This document shows positions 41,482-52,945 of a DNA stretch of 64,000 nt, piece after piece. A program made the translations under genes and the position numbers. This DNA comes from Anisus vortex (taxonomy: Eukaryota; Mollusca; Gastropoda; Planorbidae): assembly GCA_949126835.1 (NCBI GenBank), contig OX421501.1, positions 2,754,617 to 2,818,616 on the forward strand, in the 5' to 3' direction. Each line of letters opens with the position of its first letter. Position 1 is the stretch's first letter. The notes beneath the pieces are model-generated. The model searched no databases. It worked only from the letters and a program-made list of their open reading frames with translations, and was not told where the DNA came from.

Positions 41482-44400
41482 AGCTGTGTGGGGAAATTCA
41501 AAAGAATCCCACAGGGCCGACCACCCTACTCAAACCGACGAAAAAGAAACATTTCCTAATGCAAAAGGCACCCTTCAGCTTGGGTACATGGAATGTCCGA
41601 ACCCTGCTAGAACCAGGCAGATGCGCCCAAGTCGCCAAAGAGATGGCTAACTACAAATTGCAAATTTTGGGACTGAGTGAAGTACGATGGAATACTTTTG
41701 GAGAAACTAGGCTTCAAACAGGTGAAACTCTGCTCTTTTCTGGAATGGAAAATGAAGAGGACACCCATGAAAATGGAGTGGCACTCCTATTGAACAAAGA
41801 TTCATTTAAAAGTCTCCTGGAATGGGAGCCTGTTTCAGACAGAATTATTAGAGCAAAATTTCTATCAAGATTCCAAAATGTTCACATCGTCATGTGCTAT
41901 GCTCCCACCAACCTTGCACCTGAAGAAGATAAAGTTGCATTCTATGAACGACTTCAAAGTATAGTGGATAGAATACCCAAAAGAGATATACTGATCCTCA
42001 TGGGAGATATGAATGCTAAAATAGGAAATGAAAACAAAGGGAGAGAGAAGACAATGGGCATACACGGACTGGGCAACATGAACGAAAATGGAGAGATGTT
42101 TGCTAACTTCTGTACATTCAATGAACTGGTGATCGGAGGCAGCATCTTCCCACACAAAAAATGCCACAAAGCAACGTGGGTCTCACCAGACAACAAAACA
42201 GAGAATCAAATAGACCACATCGCTATATGCCGTACTTGGAGGAGCACATTACAGGATGTACGAACCAAAAGAGGAGCAGACATTGGATCAGATCACCACC
42301 TGGTAGTGGCCAAGCTAAAAATAAAGTTAGCCAAACAAAGGTCAAAAACAAACAGGAGAACCAAATTCGATCTAGACAAACTCCAGAATTCACAGAGGAA
42401 GTGTGAATTACAATTAACCCTTAAAAACCGATTCTCTGCACTACAACCAGATGATACTGAGGAAAGCATAGACAAAACCTGGGATAACTTCAAAGAAATT
42501 ATTATAGGAACTTGTAATGAAGTACTAAGACCTGCCCCAAAAAACAAAAAACATTGGATTAGCGACGAGACATGGCAAAGAATTGAAGACAGGAAACATG
42601 CAAAACAAACAGTAAACCAAGCTAAAACAAGAAAACATAAACAACTAACACAACAAGAGTATCATACAATTTCAAAAGAGGTATCAAAAATGCTTAGACA
42701 TGATAAAAGAACATTTTATAATAAACTAGCTGAGCAAGCAGAAGAAGCAGCAGGAAAAGGAGACCTAAAACAGTTATATAAAATTACCAAACTCTTGAGT
42801 GGCAAGAAAGCTAACTACAATGTGCCAGTCCGAGACAAACAAGGTAAACTCCTCTCTTCCATAGATGACCAGCTGAGAAGATGGAAAGAATACTTCCAGG
42901 AAGTGCTAAACAGACCAACCCCTCTAAATCCACCCGATCTGACCACAGGAGAAACACTGGACATAAATATGGAAGAAATATCCAAAGAAGAAATATGGAA
43001 GGCCATCAATCAAATGAAGACAGGCAAAGCAGCAGGCATAGACAATATACCACCTGAGGTCCTAAAAGAAGGAGGAGCTGAAATTGTTAACCAACTCCAC
43101 AATATCTTTAATAAAATTTGGTCAACCGAAACCCCTCCTGCAGAGTGGAAAAAAGGCCTACTGATTAAAATTCCAAAGAATGGGGACCTGTCAAGATGTG
43201 ATAAATGGCGAGGAATTACTCTACTCTCAGTACCAAGCAAGGTCTTCAGCAGAACAATACTCAACAGAATTAAAGAAGCCTGCGATGAACTCCTTAGAGA
43301 AGAACAGGCTGGGTTCAGAAGAGGAAGATCATGCATTGACCAGATAGCAACACTCCGGATCATTATAGAACAATCTATTGAATGGCAATCTCCACTCTAT
43401 GCTACATTTGTGGACTTTGAAAAGGCTTTTGATAGCATTGATAGAGAGACAATATGGTCAATCATGAGGCACTATGGAATACCTAATAAAATAATAGCCA
43501 TCATCAAAAGTCTCTATGAAAACTTTACCTGCCAAATAGTACATAATGGTAAGATGTCAGATGAATTTCATGTTACAACTGGAGTCAAGCAAGGATGTCT
43601 CCTTTCACCACTTCTGTTCCTTCTAGTACTAGACTGGGTCACAAAAGAAGCTTATGCTAACTCAGGAAAAGGAATACAATGAACCCTAATGCAAAAACTA
43701 GAAGACTTAGAGTTTGCAGATGACCTGGCCATTCTGTCCCACAGATTACAGGATATGCAAGAGAAAACCACAGCTTTGAGTGAGACCGGAAAAAGAGTAG
43801 GACTCGGTATAAACCATCAAAAAACCAAAGTGTTGAAAATAAACCACCAACAAGATGGCGACATACAAGTAGAAAACCAAAGCTTAGACCAAGTGAATCA
43901 CTTTGTATACCTTGGAAGTGTGGTCAGTGCATCAGGAGGAGCAGACGAGGACATCGAACGTCGAATAAACCTGGCGCGACAAGCCTTTGCCAACTTGAAA
44001 CAGGTCTGGAGATCTACATACATCTCTGTCAAAACTAAAGTAAGGATCTTTAACACAAACATTAAAACGGTCCTACTTTATGGGCCCGAAACATGGCGAA
44101 CGACAGAGAAAACTAAAAATAGACTCCAGACCTTTGTTAACAGATGCCTAAGAAATATACTCAAAATAAAATGGTTCGACAAGGTAGAAAACTCCAAGCT
44201 GTGGGAGAGGTGTGGACAAAGAACAGTAGAACAACAAATCATGGAAAGGAAGTGGAGATGGATTGGACACACCCTCAGGAAAGATAACAACAACAGAGCT
44301 AGACAGGCCTTAGAGTGGAATCCCCAGGGTAAACGGCATAGAGGAAGACCCAAGCGAACATGGAGACGAAGCATACTGGATGAAACTGAAAGAACTGGAA

Positions 44401-44498
44401 AGAGCTGGGAAGAATTGAAGCGACTAGCAAGAGACCGTGAAGAGTGGCGTGCTTTGACAGAGGCCCTATGTTCCACAAGGAACCCAAAGGACAGATGA
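41478..44498 (+). pseudogene. RTE endonuclease-reverse transcriptase, copy 1, one nonsense codon
   Basis: The frame runs from ATG 41478 through the AP-endonuclease motifs (GTWNVRTL, GLSEVRW, GDMNAKIG, IDHIAI, GSDHH) and RT motifs (AGFRRGRSC, FVDFEKAFDS, GVKQGCLLSPLLF). TGA at 43680-43682 replaces the TGG of copy 2. The same frame continues through EFADDLAIL to the C-terminal GHTLRKDNNN and GRPKRTWRRS motifs and stops at 44496. The stop falls just before the catalytic Asp-Asp pair, so any product would be inactive. About 14 other amino-acid differences separate the two copies. Confidence 0.9.
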
Positions 44499-44703
44499 TG
44501 ATGATGATGAATGAGGTTACCAATAAAGAAAATTCAAACAGCCAGTTTAAAATAAAATGTGCTTTGAACATAACTATATAAATCGAGTATATTTGTCCTA
44601 GTTCTAACAAAATGAACAAAAGAAATTTTAATATATGCAATATAAATGGCTTTATAGAACTTCAGTGTAGTTTAATAAAACAGCCAAAGCACTTCAGTAC
44701 TCA

Positions 44704-44900
44704 TGGGCCTCAACGTTAGCAATGTGTGTAACCTAAACCACCAATACGTTCCCATTAAGAGTGCACAGGTACGCATAGGGTATGTCCCTCGTTGCACATC
44801 CAGGGATCATTGCACAGCGAGGGCCCAACCGGATCTCGGTGGGAGGGGGAGGAATAGGCGCAACAGCACCCGTCTCGCCAAGCCCGGTGTGTAGATTACC
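44704..44900 (+). repeat. Dispersed GC-rich repeat, second copy of the 18136 family
   Basis: GGGCCTCAACGTTAGCAATG and ACCACCAATACG align with 18139 onward, then diverge. It lies between RTE copy 1 and the foldback element. Confidence 0.45.
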
Positions 44901-44960
44901 AGATCTATTGTCATGCATTCGTAAAACAGAGCCCTGGTTCGTGCTAAGATGCCATGATCC

Positions 44961-47307
44961 GAATCACTGTAAATTTGGCAACGGTATTTTCGTCAACGGT
45001 ATTTTCGGCAAGGTAATTTTGGCAAAGGTAAAATTGGAATAGGTAAATTCGGCAAAACTAGCAAAGCGGTAAAATTGGCAACGGTAAAATTGGCAATCAT
45101 ATAATACCCACTGTTTTTATTAAAAGTATTGGTAGGACTACAATCTATTCCATGTATCGGCAACCTATGGAATGCGTGCCATCCTTGTCACGCAAAACGG
45201 TTTTAAATGGCACATGAAAGACCACCAAAATGGTGAAAAGAGCAGGGAAACATTAAGGTACACTTTGGCACGTAATTTAATTTAACGTCCTCTAATGATC
45301 AAAAACGAAAATTTTAAATAGGAGCCAAATGTACCCCCTCCCACGCCCCAGGCGTTTCTTCTCCCCCCCCCCAGTCCACCGCACCCCACCCCCAAAGGTG
45401 GCCAAAGGTGGTATGTGTGTAAGGTAGCCCAACTGACGATCACTTGGAGTTCTGTTTAGATCTTTACGCATCAATGCATTCTCTTATCTCCAATACGTCA
45501 CTACAAACTTCCTCCTTTTATAGCACATTGGCGAGATTACGTAACTCTGACTACTTGACCTACACCATGATACTGGTAGTGTTTGCAAGAGCAGACGTAG
45601 AATGCCCCCCTTCCCTCCCGCCCCCGATATATAAAGCATACAAATTAGGTAACAAAAAATAGTTAATTAGTTCGTTTGACTAAAAAGTAAATTTAAGAAA
45701 AACATTGAATAAAAACACCGTAATTTTTTTTAACCATTTACGTTATGTAACTAATGCATAAAAAGGAACATTTAAATAGACGCCAAATGTAACCCCCCCC
45801 CCCCTACCCTTGTCTATAGCACAAGGAAACAAGGCAAAGCAATGTTACATAATGTAGATTAGTTGCCATCTCCCTCTTCTTTTTTAAACACCAGAATGAG
45901 ACTCGCCGTGTTACCAAAAGCAAACCCTAGCCCCTCCCTCCCCGGTCTCATCACTCCGTCTCCCCAACCCCGTCTCCCCACCGATTAAAGTGTTAGTGAC
46001 CAGCTTGGTAGCACCAGGCTAAGCAGTGAAAACTAAAAGACGTTGGGGGGGGGGGGGGTATTCGTTTAAATTCTTTTTTAATCCCAGAACATTGTTGTTA
46101 TTAGTTAAACAAATCAGTATTTCTATCAAAACATTGATATTGATATTGGATTTCATTTTTATATTACAATTTTGAAAAAATAATTTAGTTATTTACTTTT
46201 CTTATATAATTAAATTATATTACAAACGAGAGTTGTAAATAAAACATTTAAATTGTATAAAAGTACTTTCAATGTTTAAACCAATTTACTTAGGCTATAA
46301 GGCACATTTAGCTACAAATATTTTGTAAGTTATCGAGGTTTCTATGTCAAATATAGCCAACTATTATGTATTGTTATAGGCCTATATGTCTAAGTAATGT
46401 ATACTTGTATCGTTATAACATAGAAGGTACAAGGTTTAAAACTACAAAGACAAAAGTTAGCCTACTGATTGACGGCAAATAGCCGACTGCAATGGAATGT
46501 GATAAAATGTTTTATGTTGGCCATGTGTTCCCCCCCCCCCCTCTACACACACACTCAACAACCCGTGTTGAGAGAATAGGCCTATCGGTCAGCAAAGTAA
46601 TTCCTTAACTCTCCCTGACGTAACCGGTCAAGAAAATTCGTGTATCTCGGGAGAGGGGAATAGAGACTGTGTTCGTTTTTGATAGATATATAAAGTAGGA
46701 GGGTTGTAATGTGTTTGCAATGTTTCCCGTACGATCTAAACAAACCTGGGCTCATTCGTAAAGGACTTAGTATGGTCGTGCCTGAAAGGAGAGTCTGGTC
46801 GGGGGCGGGAGGGGAAGGGGCATTCTACGTTTGCTCTTGTTTACACAGCCAGTATCATACTATGTTGGGGTGGCGGTCAGGTAGTCAGAGTTACATAATA
46901 TCGTAAGTATATCTTTACATTTGCCGAGGCGTAACTTAAGGTGGGGGGGAGAAACGCCAGGGCTGGGGAAGGGGTACATTTGGCGCCTATTTAAAATGTT
47001 TGTTGCTCCTTAATGTTATCATGCTCTTTTCACCATTTTGGTGGTCTTTCATGTGCCATTTAAAAACACTCTGTGTGTGTGCAAGTATGGCACGCATTGC
47101 ATAGGTTGCCTATCCATGGACTAGAGTGTAGTCTAACCAATACTTTTAATAAAAACAGTGGATATTATATGATTGCCAATTTTACCGTTGCCAATTTTAC
47201 CGCTTTGCGTGTTTTGCCGAATTTACCTATTCCGAAATTACCTTTGCCAAAATCACCTTGCCTAAAATACCGGTTCCGAATTAACCATGGCCAAATTTAC
47301 CGAGCAC
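44961..47307. mobile_element. Foldback / MULE-like element with about 370-410 bp inverted arms
   Basis: The arms at 44961-45372 and 46940-47307 are inverted copies of each other. Each begins at its outer end with CTGTAAATTTGGC or CTCGGTAAATTTGGC and holds a set of about eight 16-bp sub-repeats (GGTAAAATTGGCAA type). The direct repeats CCATGATCC (44952-44960 and 47308-47316) flank the element, a 9-bp duplication as in Mutator-like elements. The 1.57-kb centre contains poly-C and poly-G runs and no recognisable transposase, so it is non-autonomous. Confidence 0.75.
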
Positions 47308-47357
47308 CCATGATCCACCCCTTGCATGTCAAGCGCTGGACTTATAAGCCAAGTTTA

Positions 47358-47777
<420 letters not shown>

Positions 47778-47850
47778 TTAGCTCCAATAACTTCTTTCTA
47801 ATTATAATTTCACTCAACACTCCAAAGAACCTTTTCACTGGCCGGTAACA

Positions 47851-48018
47851 ATGGCAACCGGCGACGCAACAGTTAAAGGTCAAGGCAGGACTTACTTCAA
47901 AGCCGCAAGAACACAATCCAACAATGAGAACCGTGAAAATAATGACGGCTTCTCTCCCCCTCGTTATCAGCCTCGGCAAGGGGCAGACAATGCAGATTTT
48001 GTTGTGTGTGTTTGTTGA
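47851..48018 (+). CDS. Candidate 55-codon small ORF in a unique block (strand ambiguous)
   Basis: ATG in good context (AACAATGG) opens a 55-codon frame with protein-like composition (starts MATGDATVKGQGRTYFKAAR, later SPPRYQPRQGADNAD), ending in TGA at 48016. There is no hydrophobic segment or known motif. The opposite strand of the same block also looks exon-like: it ends in GAA followed by a perfect GTAAGT donor (47895 down to 47890) and encodes EAVIIFTVLIVGLCSCGFE, a signal-peptide-like run. The two readings exclude each other in practice. The block is one of few non-repetitive stretches nearby. Confidence 0.25.
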   Translation: MATGDATVKGQGRTYFKAARTQSNNENRENNDGFSPPRYQPRQGADNADFVVCVC

Positions 48019-48600
48019 ACGCCGCCATTAAGGCAAACAAGTGACAAGTCGATGAAAACAAGAAAGGATTGACGGAACACACACACACACAACACGACGC
48101 CAAATTAACACACTCACACACACGAATAATTCACACACACGAACAATACAAACACATAAAACAAACACACACACACACACGCATATTAACACGTACAAAT
48201 AAATAAACAAAGATCAACAGAGCTTAAGTTAAAAACATTTGGAAAACAAAAAAAAAAGTAGGATTTTACAAAAAATGGAAATTAATCAATAATCCTTGTG
48301 AGAAGTAAACGCAAAGAGAAAAGGGGTGATAAAGAGAAGGAGAAATAGAGAGAGGGAAAGAGAGAGAAATAGAGAGAGGGAAAGAGAGCGGTGGAAATAA
48401 ATAAAGAGAATGGCGGATAATGGAAGGAAGTGGAATTTTTTTTCGCAATGTGTTTTCGAGTGAGGAGATGGTGAGGGAGACAATGGGAGGGGCGGGGGAC
48501 ATAAAAACCGAAGTGCCCAGCATGGATCAAATAGAGACACACGGTTTATTGATGTCCCAAATTGCTGGGGACATTTCGACACAATTCTCTGGGTGAGAGA

Positions 48601-48908
48601 GTGAGACGGGCGACCCGAAACATAAGTCAGATATAAGGTAGCCAGTGGAGACAGGCGAACGGAACATAGGTCAGATATAAGGTAGCCAGTGGAGACAGGC
48701 GACCGAAACATAGGTCAGATATAAGGTAGCCAGTGTAGACAGGCGACCGAAACATAGGTCAGATATAAGGTAGCCAGTGGAGACAGGCGACCGAAACATA
48801 GGTCAGATATAAGGTAGCCAGTGGAGACAGGCGAACGGAACATAGGTCAGATATAAGGTAGCCAGTGGAGACAGGCGACCGAAACATAGGTCAGATAAAA
48901 GGTAGCCA
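48601..48908 (+). repeat. 44-bp satellite B, upstream block of seven units
   Basis: Units of GTGGAGACAGGCGACCGAAA plus CATAGGTCAGATATAAGGTAGCCA, with starts every 44 bp from 48601. Variants include GAACGG for GACCGA and GATAAAAGG in the last unit. RTE copy 2 follows 60 bp later and the array resumes after it. Confidence 0.9.
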
Positions 48909-48968
48909 GTGGAGAAAGGATTCTTTAAATCTCTGTAAGAGCATGTGCATACATTTTAAAAATTTTCT

Positions 48969-51900
48969 GAGTTTCTGATCTCCCATCGAGCGCCTCCCCG
49001 GGTGGCGGATTGGGGAACGCCCACCAGATATGGTAGGTACCGGGGAAATCAAATACCCGGGGCGGACCAAAATCAGAACCTGCTGCCTTGCAGGAAGTGG
49101 AGGGATCCACAAAGGCTAGGGAACCTTACCCGAAAATAAGGCAGCTATCCTGAGAGCTGTAAAGGGAATCATCCCAGACGGTTGTGCGCAGGGCTAACAA
49201 CCCGGCCATGGAAAAAAAACAAAACGTTACAGAAACCAAAAACAAAGCGAACTTACAAAACACAGTCAGAGGCGAGAGTAGGGCTCCACAAAGGAGATTT
49301 ATGAAGCTGTGTGGGGAAACTCAAAAGAATCCCACAAGGCCGACCACCCTACTCAAACCGACGAAAAAGAAACATTTCCTAATGCAAAAGGCACCCTTCA
49401 GCTTGGGTACATGGAATGTCCGAACCCTGCTAGAACCAGGCAGATGCGCCCAAGTCACTAAAGAGATGGCTAACTACAAATTGCAAATTTTGGGACTGAG
49501 TGAAGTACGGTGGAACACTTTTGGAGAAACTAGGCTTCAAACAGGTAAAACTCTGCTCTTTTCTGGAATGGAAAACGAAGAGGACACCCATGAAAATGGA
49601 GTGGCACTCCTATTGAACAAAGATTCATTTAAAAGTCTCCTGGAATGGGAGCCTGTTTCAGACAGAATTATTAGAGCAAAATTTCTATCAAGATTCCAAA
49701 ATGTTCACATCGTCATGTGCTATGCTCCCACCAACCTTGCACCCGAAGAAGATAAAGTTGCATTCTATGAACGACTTCAAAGTATAGTGGATAGAATACC
49801 CAAAAGAGATATACTGATCCTCATGGGAGATATGAATGCTAAAATAGAAAATGAAAACAAAGGGAGAGAGAAGACAATGGGCATACACGGACTGGGCAAC
49901 ATGAACGAAAATGGAGAGATGTTTGCTAACTTCTGTACATTCAATGAACTGGTGATCGGAGGCAGCATCTTCCCACACAAAAAATGCCACAAAGCAACGT
50001 GGGTCTCACCAGACAACAAAACAGAGAATCAAATAGACCACATCGCTATATGCCGTACTTGGAGGAGCACATTACAGGATGTACGAACCAAAAGAGGAGC
50101 AGACATTGGATCAGATCACCACCTGGTAGTGGCCAAGCTAAAAATAAAGTTAGCCAAACAAAGGTCAAAAACAAACAGGAGAACCAAATTCGACCTAGAC
50201 AAACTCCAGAATTCACAGAGAAAGTGTGAACTACAATTAACCCTTAAAAACCGATTCTCTGCACTACAACCAGATGATACTGAGGAAGGCATAGACAAAA
50301 CCTGGGATAACTTCAAAGAAATTATTATAGGAACTTGTAATGAAGTACTAAGACCTTCCCCAAAAAACAAAAAACATTGGATTAGCGACGAGACATGGCA
50401 AAGAATTGAAGACAGGAAACATGCAAAACAAACAGTAAACCAAGCTAAAACAAGAAAACATAAACAACTAACACAACAAGAGTATCATACAATTTCAAAA
50501 GAGGTCTCAAAAATGCTTAGACATGATAAAAGAACATTTTATAATAAACTAGCTGAGCAAGCAGAAGAAGCAGCAGGAAAAGGAGACCTAAAACAGTTAT
50601 ATAAAATTACTAAACTCTTGAGTGGCAAGAAAGCTAACTACAATGTGCCAGTCCGAGACAAACAAGGTAAACTCCTCTCTTCCATAGATGACCAGCTCAG
50701 AAGATGGAAAGAATACTTCCAGGAAATGCTAAACAGACCAACCCCTCTAAATCCACCCGATCTGACCACAGGAGAAACACTGGACATAAATATGGAAGAA
50801 ATATCCAAAGAAGAAATATGGAAGGCCATCAATCAAATGAAGACAGGCGAAACAGCAGGCATAGACAATATACCACCTGAGGTCCTAAAAGAAGGAGGAG
50901 CTGAAATTGTTAACCAACTACACAATATCTTTAATAAAATTTGGTCAACCGAAACCCCTCCTGCAGAATGGAAAAAAGGCCTACTGATTAAAATTCCAAA
51001 GAATGGGGACCTGTCAAGATGTGATAAATGGCGAGGAATTACTCTACTCTCAGTACCAAGCAAGGTCTTCAGCAGAACAATACTCAACAGAATTAAAGAA
51101 GCCTGCGATGATCTCCTAAGAGAAGAACAGGCTGGGTTCAGAAGAGGAAGATCATGCATTGACCAGATAGCAACACTCCGGATCATTATAGAACAATCTA
51201 TTGAATGGCAATCTCCACTCTATGCCACTTTTGTGGACTTTGAAAAGGCTTTTGATAGCATTAATAGAGAGACAATATGGTCAATCATGAGGCACTATGG
51301 AATACCTAATAAAATAATAGCCATCATCAAAAGTCTCTATGAAAACTTTACCTGCCAAATAGTACATAATGGTAAGATGTCAGATGAATTCCATGTCACA
51401 ACTGGAGTCAAGCAAGGATGTCTCCTTTCACCACTTCTGTTCCTTCTAGTACTAGACTGGGTCACAAAAGAAGCTTATGCTAACTCAGGAAAAGGAATAC
51501 AATGGACCCTAATGCAAAAACTTGAAGACTTAGAGTTTGCAGATGACCTGGCCATTCTGTCCCACAGATTACAGGATATGCAAGAGAAGACCACAGCTTT
51601 GAGTGAGACCGGAAAAAGAGTAGGACTCAGTATAAACCATCAAAAAACCAAAGTGTTGAAAATAAACCACCAACAAGATGGCGACATACAAGTAGAAAAC
51701 CAAAGCTTAGACCAAGTGAATCACTTTGTATACCTTGGAAGTGTGGTCAGTGCATCAGGAGGAGCAGACGAGGACATCGAACGTAGAATAAACCTGGCGC
51801 GACAAGCCTTTGCCAATTTGAAACAGGTCTGGAGATCTACATACATCTCTGTCAAAACTAAAGTAAGGATCTTTAACACAAACATTAAAACGGTCCTACT

Positions 51901-52330
51901 TTATGGGTCTGAAACATGGCGAACGACAGAGAAAACTAAAATTAGACTCCAGACCTTTGTTAACAGATGCCTAAGAAATATACTCAAAATAAAATGGTTC
52001 GACAAGGTAGAAAACTCCAAGCTGTGGGAGAGGTGTGGACAAAGAACAGTAGAACAACAAATCATGGAAAGGAAGTGGAGATGGATTGGACACACCCTCA
52101 GGAAAGATAACAACAACAGAGCTAGACAGGCCTTAGAGTGGAATCCCCAGGGTAAACGGCATAGAGGAAGACCCAAGCGAACATGGAGACGAAGCATACT
52201 GGATGAAACTGAAAGAACTGGAAAGAGCTGGGAAGAATTGAAGCGACTAGCAAGAGACCGTGAAGAGTGGCGTGCTTTGACAGAGGCCCTATGTTCCACA
52301 AGGAACCCAAAGGACAGATGATGATGATGA
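48969..52330 (+). mobile_element. RTE-like non-LTR retrotransposon, copy 2 (intact ORF)
   Basis: It begins at GAGTTTCTGATCTCCCATCG, eight bases shorter at the 5' end than copy 1, and ends with TGA repeats at 52330. The same satellite B sequence and its flank occur on both sides: about 230 bp before 48969 (units from 48733 plus flank) match 52331-52560. This looks like an unusually long target duplication or a local duplication. The intact frame suggests a recent, possibly active copy. Confidence 0.9.
49208..52321 (+). CDS. RTE endonuclease-reverse transcriptase, copy 2, 1037 aa
   Basis: It makes the nick and reverse-transcribes its own RNA at the target. I chose ATG 49208 (GGCCATGG) because a GTG start 24 bases upstream is unlikely in a eukaryote. 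Residues about 66-310 are an exonuclease-endonuclease-phosphatase domain: Asn70 in GTWNVRTL, Glu99 in GLSEVRW, GDMNA at 207-211, IDHIA at 276-280, SDHH at 302-305. The RT spans about 560-830, with Asp677 in FVDFEKAFDS and Asp779-Asp780 in FADDLAIL as catalytic triad. The C-terminus carries GHTLRKDNNN and GKRHRGRPKRTW, a basic segment common in these elements. AKIEN and KTGETAG differ from the usual AKIG and KTGKAAG seen in copy 1, so slight decay is possible. Stop TGA at 52319 is the first unit of the tail repeat. Confidence 0.9.
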   Translation: MEKKQNVTETKNKANLQNTVRGESRAPQRRFMKLCGETQKNPTRPTTLLKPTKKKHFLMQKAPFSLGTWNVRTLLEPGRCAQVTKEMANYKLQILGLSEVRWNTFGETRLQTGKTLLFSGMENEEDTHENGVALLLNKDSFKSLLEWEPVSDRIIRAKFLSRFQNVHIVMCYAPTNLAPEEDKVAFYERLQSIVDRIPKRDILILMGDMNAKIENENKGREKTMGIHGLGNMNENGEMFANFCTFNELVIGGSIFPHKKCHKATWVSPDNKTENQIDHIAICRTWRSTLQDVRTKRGADIGSDHHLVVAKLKIKLAKQRSKTNRRTKFDLDKLQNSQRKCELQLTLKNRFSALQPDDTEEGIDKTWDNFKEIIIGTCNEVLRPSPKNKKHWISDETWQRIEDRKHAKQTVNQAKTRKHKQLTQQEYHTISKEVSKMLRHDKRTFYNKLAEQAEEAAGKGDLKQLYKITKLLSGKKANYNVPVRDKQGKLLSSIDDQLRRWKEYFQEMLNRPTPLNPPDLTTGETLDINMEEISKEEIWKAINQMKTGETAGIDNIPPEVLKEGGAEIVNQLHNIFNKIWSTETPPAEWKKGLLIKIPKNGDLSRCDKWRGITLLSVPSKVFSRTILNRIKEACDDLLREEQAGFRRGRSCIDQIATLRIIIEQSIEWQSPLYATFVDFEKAFDSINRETIWSIMRHYGIPNKIIAIIKSLYENFTCQIVHNGKMSDEFHVTTGVKQGCLLSPLLFLLVLDWVTKEAYANSGKGIQWTLMQKLEDLEFADDLAILSHRLQDMQEKTTALSETGKRVGLSINHQKTKVLKINHQQDGDIQVENQSLDQVNHFVYLGSVVSASGGADEDIERRINLARQAFANLKQVWRSTYISVKTKVRIFNTNIKTVLLYGSETWRTTEKTKIRLQTFVNRCLRNILKIKWFDKVENSKLWERCGQRTVEQQIMERKWRWIGHTLRKDNNNRARQALEWNPQGKRHRGRPKRTWRRSILDETERTGKSWEELKRLARDREEWRALTEALCSTRNPKDR

Positions 52331-52506
52331 GTGGAGACAGGCGACCGAAACATAGGTCAGATATAAGGTAGCCAGTGGAGACAGGCGACCGAAACATAGG
52401 TCAGATATAAGGTAGCCAGTGGAGACAGGCGACCGAAACACAAGTCAGATATAAGGTAGCCAGTGGAGACAGGCGACCGAAACATAGGTCAGATAAAAGG
52501 TAGCCA
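52331..52506 (+). repeat. 44-bp satellite B, downstream block of four units
   Basis: It resumes directly after the RTE tail with GTGGAGACAGGCGACCG. The last unit (GATAAAAGG) and the following flank (GTGGAGAAAGGATTC to TTTTAAAAA, 52507-52560) repeat the order seen at 48865-48963. Confidence 0.9.
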
Positions 52507-52561
52507 GTGGAGAAAGGATTCTTTAAATCTCTGTCAGAGCATGTGCATACATTTTAAAAAA

Positions 52562-52945
52562 TCTTATCTTATATATTACAGACGCTCCTTCTATAAAAAA
52601 GATTATTGCGTCCTACGCTCATCCGTGGTCCAAGTCTAGTCTTGCATCTTGATTAATGTTTTAAATGAAGTTAAGTTACTGGTTTTCCTGGTTTGTTCAG
52701 GTAACCCATTCCTTACCCGGATGCCACCCGGGAAAAAAAAGAGTACTTAAATGCATTTGATCTTGCATTAGGGATAAGGAAAAAGTTTTTGTCTTCATGT
52801 TTATATGATCATTGTAACAGGTTGTTATTGTGTTGTATTTCTAAATTAGAGTTTAATGCCTTATGAATTATTACCACTTTACTCTTTGCCCTTCTGTCCT
52901 CTAGTGTTTCTAGGTTTAGTGATTTGACTATTTTAACAGGAGTCT
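52562..52945 (-). pseudogene. LINE-R fragment
   Basis: The minus strand carries the family segment (HKALNSNLEIQ-like, LTTWNG-type motif diverged) and the tail GGAGCGTCTGTAATATATAA. Several frame breaks. It starts where the satellite B flank ends. Confidence 0.6.

Larger units (their letters stand above)
41139..44509 (+). mobile_element. RTE-like non-LTR retrotransposon, copy 1 (complete, ORF broken)
   Basis: A 12-bp target duplication AATGAGGTTACC flanks it (41127-41138 and 44510-44521), so insertion by target-primed reverse transcription of an essentially full-length RNA is well supported. Layout: 5' UTR of about 245 bp, short ORF1-like frame, long EN-RT frame, and no 3' UTR beyond a TGA-repeat tail (five units). 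It is very close to copy 2 at 48969. Confidence 0.9.

Noticed and set aside
49184..49207. GTG as the start of RTE copy 2
   Set aside because: Non-AUG starts are unlikely here. The ATG at 49208 has good context and is shared with copy 1.
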